The notes under the pieces were generated by a model that was given only the letters and a program-made list of their open reading frames with translations, ran no database searches and was not told the origin of the DNA. A stretch of DNA of 64,000 bases from Pseudomonas fluorescens (GTDB taxonomy: Bacteria > Pseudomonadota > Gammaproteobacteria > Pseudomonadales > Pseudomonadaceae). The stretch is taken from contig NZ_CP012831.1 in the NCBI RefSeq assembly GCF_001307275.1, forward strand, positions 3,402,501-3,466,500, in the 5' to 3' direction. Of this stretch, positions 25,599 to 34,815 are shown one piece after another; positions within the stretch are counted from its first letter, which is position 1; each line of letters begins with the position of its first letter. The translations under genes were made by a program, and so were the position numbers.

Positions 25599-26845
25599 GT
25601 GGCGAGGGAGCTTGCTCCCGCTGGGCTGCGAAGCAGCCCCAACCCGGTTGACCGCAATCTACCTGACCCACCGCACAGGCCAATTCCAGGGGCCGCTGCG
25701 CAGCCCGGCGGGAGCAAGCTCCCTCGCCACAAGAGCGGCCGGCGGTGTGTCAGCCAAGCAGGTGAATTTCCTGACACCAATAGACCTGGCACCGAGAAAA
25801 CCTGTGGGAGCGAGCTTGCTCGCGATAGCGGTAAACCAGCCCCCATCGATGTACCTGACCTGGCCCCATCGCGAGCAAGCTCGCTCCCACAGGAGGAATG
25901 TGCCCAACCACTACCGTGGCGAGGGAGCTTGCTCCCGCTGGGCTGCGAAGCAGCCCCAACCAGGCTGACCACAATCCACCTGACCCACCGCGCAGGCCAA
26001 TTCCAGGGGGCCGCTGCGCAGCCCAGCGGGAGCAAGCTCCCTCGCCACAAGAGCGGTCGGCGGTGTGTCAGCCAAGCAGTTGCATGCCCCAACACCAATA
26101 GACCAAGCACTGAAAAAAACTGTGGGAGCGAGCTTGCTCGCGATAGCGGTACACCAGCCACCACTGATGTACCTGACCTGGCCCCATCGCGAGCAAGCTC
26201 GCTCCCACAGGAGGAATGTGCCCAACCACTACCGTGGCGAGGGAGCTTGCTCCCGCTGGGCTGCGAAGCAGCCCCAACCAGGCTGACCACAATCCACCTG
26301 ACCCACCGCGCAGGCCAATTCCAGGGGGCCGCTGCGCAGCCCAGCGGGAGCAAGCTCCCTCGCCACAAGAGCGGTCGGCGGTGTGTCAGCCAAGCAGGTG
26401 AATTTCCTAACACCAATGGACCAGGCACCGAGCAAACCTGTGGGAGCGAGCTTGCTCGCGATAGCGGTACACCAGCCACCACTGATGTACCTGACCTGGC
26501 CCCATCGCGAGCAAGCTCGCTCCCACAGGAGGACTGTGCCCAGCCACCACCGTGGTGAGGGAGCTTGCTCCCGCTGGGCTGCGAAGCAGCCCCAACCCGG
26601 TTGACCGCAATCCACCTGACCCACCGCGCAGGCCAATTCCAGGGGCCGCTGCGCAGCCCAGCGGGAGCAAGCTCCCTCGCCACAAGAGCGGCCGGCGGTG
26701 TGTCAGCCAAACAGGTGAATTTCCTGACACCAATAGACCTGGCACTGAAAAAACCTGTGGGAGCGAGCTTGCTCGCGATAGCGGTACACCAGCCACCACT
26801 GATGTACCTGACCTGGCCCCATCGCGAGCAAGCTCGCTCCCACAG
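25599..26845. repeat. Four tandem ~318-bp composite REPIN units
   Basis: Units start with GTGGCGAGGGAGC (GTGGTGAGG in the last) at 25599, 25916, 26234 and 26552; spacings are 317, 318 and 318 bp. Each unit contains one pair of GGGAGCTTGCTCCC-class REPs, then one pair of GAGCGAGCTTGCTCGCGA-class REPs, with conserved unique spacers. The four copies are nearly identical, so the 318-bp unit itself was duplicated in tandem. Long frames cross the array on both strands but consist of the repeat and are not genes. Positions 25570-27003 hold nothing else except the leader of the next gene. Confidence 0.95.
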
Positions 26846-27003
26846 AGGAATGTGTTCGGCCAGTGGAACAAGCAGGCTTACCGCTTTGCCCACCCCTGGT
26901 CAAAACGCCCAAAAAATAGAGCAAATTGGCATATTTCACTGCCCACCCCACCCCCCTAACCTAGATCCCAACAACCCACCCCCGGATCAAGGACATAACA
27001 AAA

Positions 27004-28062
27004 ATGACTGAATACAAACTGGCGCTGGTCGGCTTCGGCGGTGTGAACCGGGCATTGGCTCAGCTGATTGCCGAGCGTAACGAAAGCTGGAAAACCGACC
27101 TCGGCTTCACCCTGAAAATCGTCGGCGTCACCGACCTGTTCCTCGGTTCGGTGATGGACCGCCACGGCCTCGACGCCGCGTCACTGGCCAGACTGCCAGC
27201 CACCCAAGGCGCCATGGCCCAACTCCCCGGCGGCACCGTCGACGCCCTCAACGAAGCCGTGATCAAAGACTGCGGCGCCGACATCATCGCCGAAGCCACC
27301 TTCACCAACCCGGTGGACGGCGAGCCCGCTACCTCGTTCTGCCGCTGGGCCCTGGAGCGCGGCAAACACGTGGTCACCACCAACAAAGGCCCCATCGCCC
27401 TGCACGGCGCCGAACTCAAAGCCCTGGCCCAACGCAACAACGTCGCTTTCGAATACGAAGGCTCGGTCATGAGCGGCACCCCCGTCATTCGCCTTGCTAA
27501 ACAATCCCTGGCCGGCAGCTCGATCAGCGGTTTCGAAGGCATCCTCAACGGCACTTCCAACTTCGTCCTCACCTGCATGGAAGGTGGATTGGGGTTTGCC
27601 GAAGCGGTCAAAAAAGCCCAGGAACTGGGCTACGCCGAAGCCGACCCCACCGCGGACGTCGAAGGCCATGACGTGCGCCTCAAAATCGTGATCCTCGCCA
27701 ACGAACTGCTGGACGCCAAGCTCACCGTCAACGACGTCACCTGCAGCGGCATCTCCGCCCTCAGCCTCGCCGACATCGAAAAAGCCCGCCACGACGGTGC
27801 CCGCTGGAAACTCATCGGCGCCGCCACGCGCCAGGCCGACGGCTCCATCAGCGCCAGCGTCGAACCGCGCCTGCTGAGTAACGACCACCCACTGGCCAGC
27901 GTCAGCGGCGCCACCAACGCTGTGTCGTTCACCAGTGAACTGCTTGGCGCCGTGACCGTCTCGGGCCCCGGCGCAGGCCGCACCGAAACCGCCTTCGCGC
28001 TGCTGTCGGACATCATCCACATCCACCAATCGGCAACCCGCAAACAGGAGCACAACCTGTGA
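27004..28062 (+). CDS. Homoserine dehydrogenase, short form without ACT domain
   Basis: This 352-aa NAD(P)-dependent enzyme interconverts homoserine and aspartate semialdehyde. A Rossmann motif [10 protein letters not shown] lies near the N-terminus, followed by TTNKGPIAL and the catalytic-domain signature [10 protein letters not shown] then [19 protein letters not shown] with the usual Asp/Lys pair. The C-terminal ACT domain of the biosynthetic enzyme is missing, so it should escape threonine feedback, as expected of a catabolic enzyme. AAGGA precedes ATG 27004. The next gene (aldehyde dehydrogenase) overlaps its stop, so the product semialdehyde is probably passed on. Confidence 0.92.
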   Translation: MTEYKLALVGFGGVNRALAQLIAERNESWKTDLGFTLKIVGVTDLFLGSVMDRHGLDAASLARLPATQGAMAQLPGGTVDALNEAVIKDCGADIIAEATFTNPVDGEPATSFCRWALERGKHVVTTNKGPIALHGAELKALAQRNNVAFEYEGSVMSGTPVIRLAKQSLAGSSISGFEGILNGTSNFVLTCMEGGLGFAEAVKKAQELGYAEADPTADVEGHDVRLKIVILANELLDAKLTVNDVTCSGISALSLADIEKARHDGARWKLIGAATRQADGSISASVEPRLLSNDHPLASVSGATNAVSFTSELLGAVTVSGPGAGRTETAFALLSDIIHIHQSATRKQEHNL

Positions 28063-29471
28063 ACGTATCGCGCCTGGCCCTGGCGGTCGTCGAACCGCAC
28101 ATCGAAGTCCTCAACCCATTCGACGGCAGCGTCGTCGGCACCGTCGCAGACCTCAAAGCCTCAGAAGTCCCGCAACTGCTCGAGACCGGCCGCAACGGCG
28201 TCAAAGCCTGTGCCTTACTGCCGCGTCATCGTCGCGCTAGCATTCTCGAACAGGCCGCACTGAACATCGAACGCGACGCCAAGGCCTTCGCCCGGCTGAT
28301 CGTCGACGAAGCCGGCAAGACCCTCAAACAGGCGGAAAAAGAAGTCAAACGCTGCGTCAACACCCTCAAGCTCTCCGCCGAAGAAGCCAAGCGCAACGCC
28401 GGCGAAATCGTGCCGTTCGACGCCTACGAAGGCGCCGAATCGCGCCAAGGCTGGTTCACCCGCGACCCCCTGGGCCTGATCGTCGCCATCACCCCCTACA
28501 ACGACCCGCTGAACCTGGTCGCCCACAAACTCGGCCCGGCCATCGCCGGCGGCAACGCGGTGATCCTCAAACCGTCCGAACTGGCACCGTTGTCAGCCCT
28601 CAAACTGGTCTCGTACCTAGTCGCCGCCGGCCTGCCCGAAACCGTAGTCACCGTCGCCACTGGCGGCGCCGAACTCGGCAAAACCCTGGTCGCCGCCCGT
28701 GACGTGCGCATGATCTCCTTCACCGGCGGCTTCGTCACCGGCGAACAAATCGCCCGCACCGCAGGCCTGAAAAAACTCGCCATGGACCTCGGCGGCAACG
28801 CCCCCGTCATCGTCATGGCCGACTGCAACCTCGACGCCGCCGTCGACAGCTGCATCTCCGGCGCCTTCTGGGCCGCCGGGCAAAACTGCATCGGCACCCA
28901 ACGCCTGCTCATCCACGCACCGATCTACGCCGCCTTCCGAGAACGCTTCGTCCACCAGGCCCAAGCCCTCGTCGTCGGCAACCCACTGCTCGCCAACACC
29001 GACATCGGCCCGATGATCACCCACCAAGCCGCGCAAAACGCCGAACACGTGGTCAACGAAGCCCTGCAACAAGGCGCTACCTTACTCTGCGGCCACCGCC
29101 GCCAAGGCGCCTGCTACGCCGCGACCGTGTTGGAAAACGTCGACCATGCCAGCCGACTCTGGCGCAACGAGGTCTTCGCACCGGTGGTGGTGTTGCAGCC
29201 GTTCGAGACGTTTGATGAAGCCATTGCGCTGGCTAACGAACCTGATTACGCGCTTCATGCCGGGATTTTCACCAATGACCTGTCCACGGCTATGAGTGCC
29301 GCACGACGGATCGAGGCGGGAGGGGTGATGATCAACGACTCCTCCGATTTTCGTTTCGATGCGATGCCGTTCGGGGGCTCCAAGTACGGCAGTTTGGGCA
29401 GGGAAGGGGTGCGGTTTGCGTACGAGGAAATGACCCAGCCGAAGGTGGTTTGTTTGAATACGCTGGGTTGA
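28059..29471 (+). CDS. Aldehyde dehydrogenase, candidate aspartate-semialdehyde dehydrogenase (non-phosphorylating)
   Basis: This 470-aa NAD(P)-dependent aldehyde dehydrogenase carries TPYNDPLN (Asn148), FTGG, and GQNCIG with nucleophile Cys277. The usual general-base Glu of the ELGG motif is Asp here (MDLGGN, Asp243). The start is GTG 28059 with AGGAG upstream; it overlaps the homoserine dehydrogenase stop by 4 bp. Coupling to that enzyme suggests oxidation of aspartate semialdehyde to aspartate, which completes conversion of homoserine carbon to central metabolism. Other small semialdehydes are possible. Confidence 0.88.
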   Translation: MNVSRLALAVVEPHIEVLNPFDGSVVGTVADLKASEVPQLLETGRNGVKACALLPRHRRASILEQAALNIERDAKAFARLIVDEAGKTLKQAEKEVKRCVNTLKLSAEEAKRNAGEIVPFDAYEGAESRQGWFTRDPLGLIVAITPYNDPLNLVAHKLGPAIAGGNAVILKPSELAPLSALKLVSYLVAAGLPETVVTVATGGAELGKTLVAARDVRMISFTGGFVTGEQIARTAGLKKLAMDLGGNAPVIVMADCNLDAAVDSCISGAFWAAGQNCIGTQRLLIHAPIYAAFRERFVHQAQALVVGNPLLANTDIGPMITHQAAQNAEHVVNEALQQGATLLCGHRRQGACYAATVLENVDHASRLWRNEVFAPVVVLQPFETFDEAIALANEPDYALHAGIFTNDLSTAMSAARRIEAGGVMINDSSDFRFDAMPFGGSKYGSLGREGVRFAYEEMTQPKVVCLNTLG

Positions 29472-29488
29472 TAGGTCAGGTTGTTGGC

Positions 29489-29520
29489 ATCGGGCAGGTT
29501 GGTCACCTGCCCGATTTTTT
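29489..29520 (+). terminator. Rho-independent terminator after the aldehyde dehydrogenase gene
   Basis: ATCGGGCAGGT and ACCTGCCCGAT form an 11-bp perfect stem around a short TGGTC loop, followed by a run of T ending at 29520. It lies 18 bp after the stop codon and closes the gamma-lyase/homoserine cluster. Confidence 0.93.
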
Positions 29521-29696
29521 GCGGCATCCCAAAGAGCCTCGAGTCTTGCGCTTCACAAATGTTTTTCCGGGGCTGTCGGGCAAATCGTCCTGGCTCATCT
29601 AAGCTGAATTTTCCTGGAAAACGCGCCAAGTGCCTTCTCGTACGAATGCGGCCAACCCGGCTTGCGGCACCGCTCAGCAGCCAGGCGGGAGGAAGG

Positions 29697-30701
29697 ATGC
29701 CGAACGTACTGGTGGTGGTCTGGGACTTCGATACACGCCGATTAAGGGTCCCCGTCGAGAATAGTCTTCTCGGCATACAACTTAGGATCGGGGCTTTGTT
29801 GTCCATGGCGAGAACGGCCTTCGCCAAACATGTCGATCAACATCAACTGAATTATTGCCTGGTCGTCGCCCCCGAGTATCTTTTCTCCAAGGACATGCCT
29901 GTCTCGTTTATGTCGGAGGAGGAAAAAGAAATCATCCGGGCAACATTGGCAGATATTTCAACGAGAAATCCGTGGCTGATACTGGTCCCTGGCACGACGC
30001 TCTGGTTCAAATCAATGTTGCGCCCGGAATCCAGGGCGCTGAAAAGGGAAACCGGTAAGTTGAAATCATGGGGACCGGCCAGAAATATCAACAAGGCAAA
30101 ATATCGTGTGGAGATGGATGCGGTTGTGAATGAAATCCCGGAGCGGGACCGCATCAGTAAAGGGATCTATGGCCATCATGCAGCGACTACGAAGGAGGAG
30201 ATCGCGAAAATCGAATCAAGAGGGGCGGAAGCCAGGGACGGAATCGTCAGAAATACCGGCTTCATCATTTGGAATGGAAACGTCTTCTATCAGCATAAAC
30301 GCTACCCCAATATCGGAAATGATGGGTTGGACGAACTGGCCGGGGCGCAGTTCTGGGCCGATAAGATATTCATGCCGGGCAGTTATCGGGAAGCCCCGGC
30401 TATCCATGGGCTGCAACTGGCTTTGGAAATCTGCGCAGAGCATTTCATTGGCGCGACGGTTTTGCATAAGAACAACGTCCTGGATTTCCATATCCTGGTC
30501 TCGGCCAGCATTGCTCTTGCTAAAGCTCGCGTGGGCGTAAAACACGGAGGATATGTGGTTCACGCTGATTCAGGCGGCAGTTCAGTCTACCGACGCGAAG
30601 GCAGGGACTTGGTTCTGCTCCAAGCCATCGATGAAACCGAAATAGGCTTGTTGGGTGTTGAAGCTGGTCGCGCCAGGAGTTTTGTTTGCGCGATTGCCTA
30701 G
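29697..30701 (+). CDS. Carbon-nitrogen hydrolase (nitrilase) superfamily protein
   Basis: This 334-aa protein shows a nitrilase-like triad by motif: Glu60 in VAPEYLF, Lys201 in YQHKRYP and Cys246 in LALEICAEHF. The segment between Glu and Lys is unusually long (about 140 residues). It probably hydrolyses an amide or nitrile, but no subfamily or substrate was recognised. ATG 29697 sits directly after GGGAGGAAGG; a frame extension to 29481 crosses the terminator and is rejected. It is a single gene between a terminator and a REP. GC is lower than in the genes upstream, which may indicate transfer. Confidence 0.75.
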   Translation: MPNVLVVVWDFDTRRLRVPVENSLLGIQLRIGALLSMARTAFAKHVDQHQLNYCLVVAPEYLFSKDMPVSFMSEEEKEIIRATLADISTRNPWLILVPGTTLWFKSMLRPESRALKRETGKLKSWGPARNINKAKYRVEMDAVVNEIPERDRISKGIYGHHAATTKEEIAKIESRGAEARDGIVRNTGFIIWNGNVFYQHKRYPNIGNDGLDELAGAQFWADKIFMPGSYREAPAIHGLQLALEICAEHFIGATVLHKNNVLDFHILVSASIALAKARVGVKHGGYVVHADSGGSSVYRREGRDLVLLQAIDETEIGLLGVEAGRARSFVCAIA

Positions 30702-30861
30702 ACCGAGCCTGACCTCGCCGAAAGAGCTGCGGCGGATGTGAAATCCAGATCCGCGCTTACCCCGGGTATTGAGTGACTGAGCCTTCGGAATCAACCCCAT
30801 CAAAACAACTGACCCACCGCTATAACAAGCATTTCACCCCAGCCCCTGGGGGCAGTCCCCC

Positions 30862-30905
30862 CTGTGGGAGCCCCCCCTGTGGGAGCCGAGCTTGCTCGCG
30901 ATAGC
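30862..30905 (+). repeat. REP with duplicated left edge; rest of 30702-31155 empty
   Basis: CCTGTGGGAGCC occurs twice in succession (30861 and 30878), the second leading into GAGCTTGCTCGCGATAGCGG. There is no inverted mate close by. The remaining gap to the levansucrase promoter contains no supported gene. Confidence 0.8.
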
Positions 30906-31155
30906 GGCACACCAGTCAACATCAATACCTCAGACCCACCACCGCACAAGCCGCTCACCACGTCCCGCTTCCCTTCATGCCGCCGATGGCGACAAATCTA
31001 AACCCCCGTGTGGCTCCCCCACCAAGTAGCGTTCAAAGCACCGAGTGTGCAGCCAACGTCGTCGATCTCTCCAAAAATTAACTTCTGCAAACGTTCAAGG
31101 CTGAAACGTATCAGCTCCAAGAAAAAACCAAAATATGCACAAATGCATTTTTTCC

Positions 31156-31208
31156 TTGACCCGCAGGGGGGCGTCTCTACAAGGTGATTTTACTGTATGC
31201 GCATCCAG
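31156..31208 (+). promoter_or_regulatory. Levansucrase promoter region with LexA box
   Basis: A -35-like TTGACC (31156-31161) and TACAAG (31178-31183) at 16-bp spacing are followed by TACTGTATGCGCATCCAGTA, whose core CTG-N10-CAG (31193-31208) matches the gamma-proteobacterial LexA operator, including the flanking TA/TA. The box ends 52 bp before the levansucrase ATG. A short inverted repeat ATGCA-caaa-TGCAT lies at 31135-31148. SOS control is inferred from the sequence alone. P. syringae levansucrase genes are reported to use a prophage-derived promoter, which could explain such a box. Confidence 0.6.
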
Positions 31209-31260
31209 TATTTCTCAAGCATCATTTATTTGAATCCATTCATGGACGAGGTATTACCTT

Positions 31261-32535
31261 ATGAAAACCACCACTGAAAAATTCGGTGTAACCCCCCATC
31301 AACCCAGCCTCTGGACCCGCGCTGATGCGCTGAAAGTCCGGGCGGACGATCCCACCACCACGCAGCCGCTGGTCAGCGCGGATTTCCCGGTACTGAACAA
31401 TGACGTGTTCATCTGGGACACCATGCCCCTGCGCGACTTGGACGGTAACGTGACATCCGTCGATGGCTGGTCGGTGATCTTCACCCTGACGGCCGATCGT
31501 CATCCAAACGACCCGCAGTACCTCGACGAGGACGGCAACTACGACATCCTCCGCGATTGGAACGATCGTCACGGTCGGGCAAAGATGTACTACTGGTTTT
31601 CTCGTACCGGCAAGAACTGGGAATTCGGTGGCCGCGTGATGGCCGAAGGGGTTTCGCCGACCGCTCGCGAATGGGCCGGCACGCCGATTCTGTTGAACGA
31701 CCGAGGTGAAGTGGACCTGTATTACACCGCCGTCACCCCAGGCGCGACCATCGTCAAGGTGCGCGGTCGGGTCGTGACCACTGAACACGGTGTCAGCATG
31801 GTCGGCTTCGAGAAGGTCAAGCCACTGTTCGAGGCCGACGGCAAGATGTACCAGACCGAAGCCCAAAACGCCTTCTGGGGTTTCCGCGACCCATGGCCTT
31901 TCCGCGACCCGAACGACGGCAAGCTGTACATGCTGTTCGAGGGCAACGTGGCCGGTGAGCGCGGCTCGCACAAAGTGGGCGAGGCCGAAATCGGCGATGT
32001 ACCACCGGGCTATGAAGATGTCGGCAACTCGCGCTACCAGACCGCCTGTGTAGGCATCGCCGTCGCCCGCGACGCAGACGGTGACGACTGGGAAATGTTG
32101 CCGCCCCTGCTGACCGCCGTGGGCGTCAACGACCAGACCGAACGCCCGCACTTCGTGTTCCAGGATGGCAAGTACTACCTGTTCACGATCAGCCACACCT
32201 TCACCTATGGCGACGGCGTGACCGGGCCGGACGGCGTGTACGGTTTTGTCGCGGACTCGCTGTTCGGCCCCTACGTGCCGCTCAACGGTTCCGGCCTGGT
32301 GCTGGGCAACCCGTCCTCCCAGCCATTCCAGACCTACTCGCACTACGTGATGCCAAACGGCCTGGTGACCTCCTTTATCGACAGCGTACCGACCGACGAA
32401 ACCGGCACACAGATTCGTGTCGGTGGCACTGAGGCACCCACGGTGGGCATGAAAATAAAAGGGCAGCAGACGTTTGTGGTGGCTGAGTACGACTATGGGT
32501 ACATCCCGCCGATGCTCGACGTTACGCTTAAGTAA
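31261..32535 (+). CDS. lsc: Levansucrase (GH68)
   Basis: This 424-aa secreted enzyme splits sucrose and polymerises fructose into levan. It is of the Pseudomonas LscB/LscC type and has no classical signal peptide. The GH68 residues are visible: nucleophile Asp in [11 protein letters not shown], transition-state Asp in FRDPWPF and acid/base Glu in [11 protein letters not shown]. Length and C-terminus ([15 protein letters not shown]) are normal. It is a single gene, preceded by a promoter with a LexA-like operator and followed by a 16-bp perfect hairpin. Confidence 0.97.
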   Translation: MKTTTEKFGVTPHQPSLWTRADALKVRADDPTTTQPLVSADFPVLNNDVFIWDTMPLRDLDGNVTSVDGWSVIFTLTADRHPNDPQYLDEDGNYDILRDWNDRHGRAKMYYWFSRTGKNWEFGGRVMAEGVSPTAREWAGTPILLNDRGEVDLYYTAVTPGATIVKVRGRVVTTEHGVSMVGFEKVKPLFEADGKMYQTEAQNAFWGFRDPWPFRDPNDGKLYMLFEGNVAGERGSHKVGEAEIGDVPPGYEDVGNSRYQTACVGIAVARDADGDDWEMLPPLLTAVGVNDQTERPHFVFQDGKYYLFTISHTFTYGDGVTGPDGVYGFVADSLFGPYVPLNGSGLVLGNPSSQPFQTYSHYVMPNGLVTSFIDSVPTDETGTQIRVGGTEAPTVGMKIKGQQTFVVAEYDYGYIPPMLDVTLK

Positions 32536-32666
32536 TAGCAACGCCGGGATTTCAGGCAGCGGGTTTGAGGTCGATGACAAAACCGTTGTGGATATGATCG
32601 AGATATTCCGCCTGATTTATTGCGATGTTGGTCGCAACCTCCATTGAACAACGAGTCGTAATCTTC

Positions 32667-32702
32667 TTCGCGACTGGCTGCAAGGATGCAGCCAGTCGCG
32701 AA
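32667..32702. terminator. Strong hairpin downstream of levansucrase
   Basis: TTCGCGACTGGCTGCA and TGCAGCCAGTCGCGAA form a perfect 16-bp stem with an AGGA loop. There is no U-run on either strand, so intrinsic termination is uncertain. It is 131 bp past the levansucrase stop and could be an RNA-protective 3' structure or an unclassified repeat. Confidence 0.5.
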
Positions 32703-32736
32703 TGCATTCCCCTTCGACGTATGTACACAAGCGCCT

Positions 32737-32766
32737 CTGTGGGAGCGAGCTTGCTCGCGATAGCGG
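32737..32766 (+). repeat. Solitary REP, GAGCGAGCTTGCTCGCGA class
   Basis: CTGTGGGAGCGAGCTTGCTC continues to GATAGCGG. No inverted partner lies within 200 bp. It is part of the gene-free stretch 32536-33138. Confidence 0.88.
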
Positions 32767-32825
32767 TGCATCAGCAACCTTCCAGCCAGCTGTTTATCGT
32801 GACTCCACGAGACTAGCCAAGACCG

Positions 32826-33116
32826 ACATCGCCTTGCGCCATTGCCTACAACTACGCCAGAATCCGCCGGCTTGTGCCCTTTGAGTCCCCTCGGTAGTTT
32901 GAATCCGTCACTGCTCATCAGTGATCGGGTTTCGCAGCCCGGACTCTATAGGCGCACAACGTCACCTTCGAAAGCAGATTACCCATGTCTGTGATTTCGT
33001 CAGAGGTGGCTGTGCGTGGGAGACCTTCGGGTCTGCCGGTCCCTAGAGTCCCGGTCTGCGAACCCGCGTACAGCTGCCACCCCATACTTCGTTTCGCAGC
33101 GAAGGGTGGTAGCTCC
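32826..33116 (+). ncRNA. Structured leader, copy A, upstream of the DUF3077/DUF6124-type gene
   Basis: About 290 bp that recur, diverged, at 33802-34080. The core can fold as a long arm: GTGGC 33006-33010 with GCCAC 33076-33080, and TGTGCGTGGG 33011-33020 with CCCGCGTACA 33063-33072. It encloses a hairpin AGACC-TTCG-GGTCT (33021-33034, a UUCG tetraloop) and a CCGG/CCGG element. A further small hairpin TTCG...CGAA follows near 33089-33104. Its end lies 22 bp before the small CDS. Pairing is retained or improved in copy B, which supports RNA structure. It could be a cis-regulatory leader or a repeat; no Rfam family is claimed. Confidence 0.55.
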
Positions 33117-33138
33117 AACAGACTCTAGGAGCTTTATC

Positions 33139-33498
33139 ATGGTCAAAATTACACCGAACCCGCCAACTGCGGACGAACATGAGTCTCGCGTTCAGTCTGC
33201 TCGTAACAAGAAGCTTGATGATGCTGCGAACCGGGCCTTGGATTTTTATCTGAAGCCTACGCCGAAGAAAGAAACGTCTGACAAATCCAACACCATCTTC
33301 CGTATCGCACCGGATGTTGATTCGGAATGTCTGCTTGCCAATCTCAGCGAGAACCTGGCTTCGGCGAATGCCATGATCAGTGATTTGGCGTTTGATCTTG
33401 AGGGATCGCGACGGCGTGTTGCGATGGGGATTTTGCAGGTGATTGAGTTGAGTGAGCTGTTGGCTAATCGGGCTTTGGATATTGTTGAGGTGAGGTAG
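33139..33498 (+). CDS. Small DUF3077/DUF6124-type Pseudomonas protein
   Basis: This 119-aa soluble protein has an acidic and helical C-terminal half (ECLLANLSENLASANAMISDLAFDLEGSRRRVAMGILQ). That fits the small Pseudomonas family I recall as DUF3077/DUF6124: N-terminus KITPNPPT, an FRIAPDVDSECLL block, then a helical pair. Its function is unknown. TAGGAGC precedes ATG 33139. It stands alone, with a structured leader upstream and a strong terminator 28 bp downstream, so it is a monocistronic unit. Confidence 0.82.
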   Translation: MVKITPNPPTADEHESRVQSARNKKLDDAANRALDFYLKPTPKKETSDKSNTIFRIAPDVDSECLLANLSENLASANAMISDLAFDLEGSRRRVAMGILQVIELSELLANRALDIVEVR

Positions 33499-33525
33499 CA
33501 AGGGGTCGCGCTTACCCCAGATATG

Positions 33526-33556
33526 AAAAAAGGTCTTGCAGGGCAAGACCTTTTTT
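33526..33556 (+). terminator. Bidirectional-looking rho-independent terminator
   Basis: AAAAAAGGTCTTGC and GCAAGACCTTTTTT form a 14-bp stem with an AGG loop, A-tract on the left and T-tract on the right. It ends the small-protein transcript. Confidence 0.93.
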
Positions 33557-33801
33557 ACATTTGAATATCAGGACGCACGGTCGCCAGGAGGGCACAGAAA
33601 CTGTGCAAATACCTCTTGCACAGTCCCTGCAGCCGCAGCCGCGGTACTAGCTTGCGATAGCGCAACATATATGATGCTGACGCACCGCATCCACGAGCAA
33701 ACCCTTTCCCCGGGCTGAGTCTACTCACGGTAGCGGTTCATCAGTCAACAGGTCAGCAGCCTGTTGACCAATCTGCACCGACAAAACCCCAGCACCCAGC
33801 G

Positions 33802-34080
33802 TCATCGCCTTGCGCCTTTGCCTACAACTGCGCCAGAATTCGCCAGCTTGTGCATCTTGAGTCCGCTCAGCGCCACCGCTAATCAGTGATCGGGGGGCGC
33901 AGCCAGATCTTCGGTGCACAACGTCACTTCGGAAAGCAAATCGCGCTCCCATGCCTATGATTTCGTCTGAAGTGGCTGTGCGTTGGAGACCCTCTCGGGT
34001 CTGCCGGTTCCTTAATATCGGTCTTTGACCCCGCGCACAGCTGCCCTAATGCTTCGTTTCGCGGCGAACGGTTGTAGCTT
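33802..34080 (+). ncRNA. Structured leader, copy B, without a cognate gene
   Basis: Diverged copy of 32826-33116. It shares TGCCTACAACT, CACAACGTCA, GTGGCTGTGCG, GGGTCTGCCGGT and CTTCGTTTCGC blocks. The arm TGTGCGTTGG pairs with the CCGCGCACA side, where a G-U pair of copy A is G-C. The inner hairpin is one pair longer (AGACCC-TCTC-GGGTCT). Immediately after its end the DNA becomes AT-rich and an unrelated island gene follows at 34156. I infer that the small gene once behind this leader was lost or displaced. The stretch 33557-33801 before it shows nothing else. Confidence 0.5.
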
Positions 34081-34155
34081 TTGTAGTTCGACTTATGATG
34101 TGATGAATGGTTTGTTTTTTTTGGCTGCTAATTGATTATGTAGGTTGGTGTAGAA

Positions 34156-34809
34156 ATGGGAGAGAAAGAGGTTAAGTCATTAGTGCTTAACTCGCTTTTA
34201 ATGTCAGGGCACATTGCTCAATCAACTCTGGTTTTTAGTGAGATGAGTTTGGCAAAAAAAGTTAGACGGGTAGATCTGGGTTTTATTCAGGGAAGTGAAA
34301 TGGTGGCAATAGAAGTGAAGAGTGAAAAGGATTCTTTGTTTCGATTATTAGGTCAGGTGGATGAGTATCGAAAATATTTCGATCGTGTTGTGGTTGCAGT
34401 GGCGCCCAAGTTTACTAAAAGCGTGCTGACGGTTGCTGAGGATGATGTTGCTGTATGGGAGGTTTCTAGCGGTGGGCTGAGAGTTGTTCGTAAGGGCAGG
34501 TTGATAAAGAATATTTCTAAAGAGAGTTATATTGATCTAATGACGAAGAGAGAAATCTCCATTTTGGCTAAGAGGGTGGGGGTGAAGCCGGAGAAGTTTG
34601 CGATGTATGAGTTAAAAATTGAGGTTCTAAATCGGCTGAGGAAAGCATCCAAGGCTGATATTAAGGAAATATTGCTTAATGGTATCCAAAAGAGGTTCGG
34701 GCTGGCCTCCAATAGATTTTTGTCTAAAGTATGCTCCTCAGGGAATGTAAGCGTTGCAGATGTTGCTTTACTGAGCCCATATCTAACCCGGCTAGAAAGC
34801 TTGGCCTGA
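34156..34809 (+). CDS. sce7726-like family protein
   Basis: This 217-aa soluble protein has an N-terminal half suggestive of the PD-(D/E)XK-type fold: RVDLGFIQGSEMVAIEVKSEKDSLFRLLGQVDEYRKYFDRVVVAV, with Asp...Glu-x-Lys spacing (DLGF then IEVKS) as in restriction-like nucleases. This fits the sce7726 family, often found beside sce7725/beta-type proteins. It is convergent with a beta-family gene that ends 6 bp after its stop. GC is far below the window mean. A nuclease or DNA-binding role in a defence system is inferred. Confidence 0.72.
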   Translation: MGEKEVKSLVLNSLLMSGHIAQSTLVFSEMSLAKKVRRVDLGFIQGSEMVAIEVKSEKDSLFRLLGQVDEYRKYFDRVVVAVAPKFTKSVLTVAEDDVAVWEVSSGGLRVVRKGRLIKNISKESYIDLMTKREISILAKRVGVKPEKFAMYELKIEVLNRLRKASKADIKEILLNGIQKRFGLASNRFLSKVCSSGNVSVADVALLSPYLTRLESLA

Positions 34810-34815
34810 TAAGTT

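Noticed and set aside
25497..26893. Long open frames on both strands (353 and 519 codons) through the 25.6-26.8 kb region
   Set aside because: They consist of the repeated 318-bp REPIN unit with periodic peptide sequence, have no ribosome site and no family resemblance.
31240..32580. Antisense frame opposite levansucrase
   Set aside because: It is a shadow of the GH68 gene with no recognisable domain.
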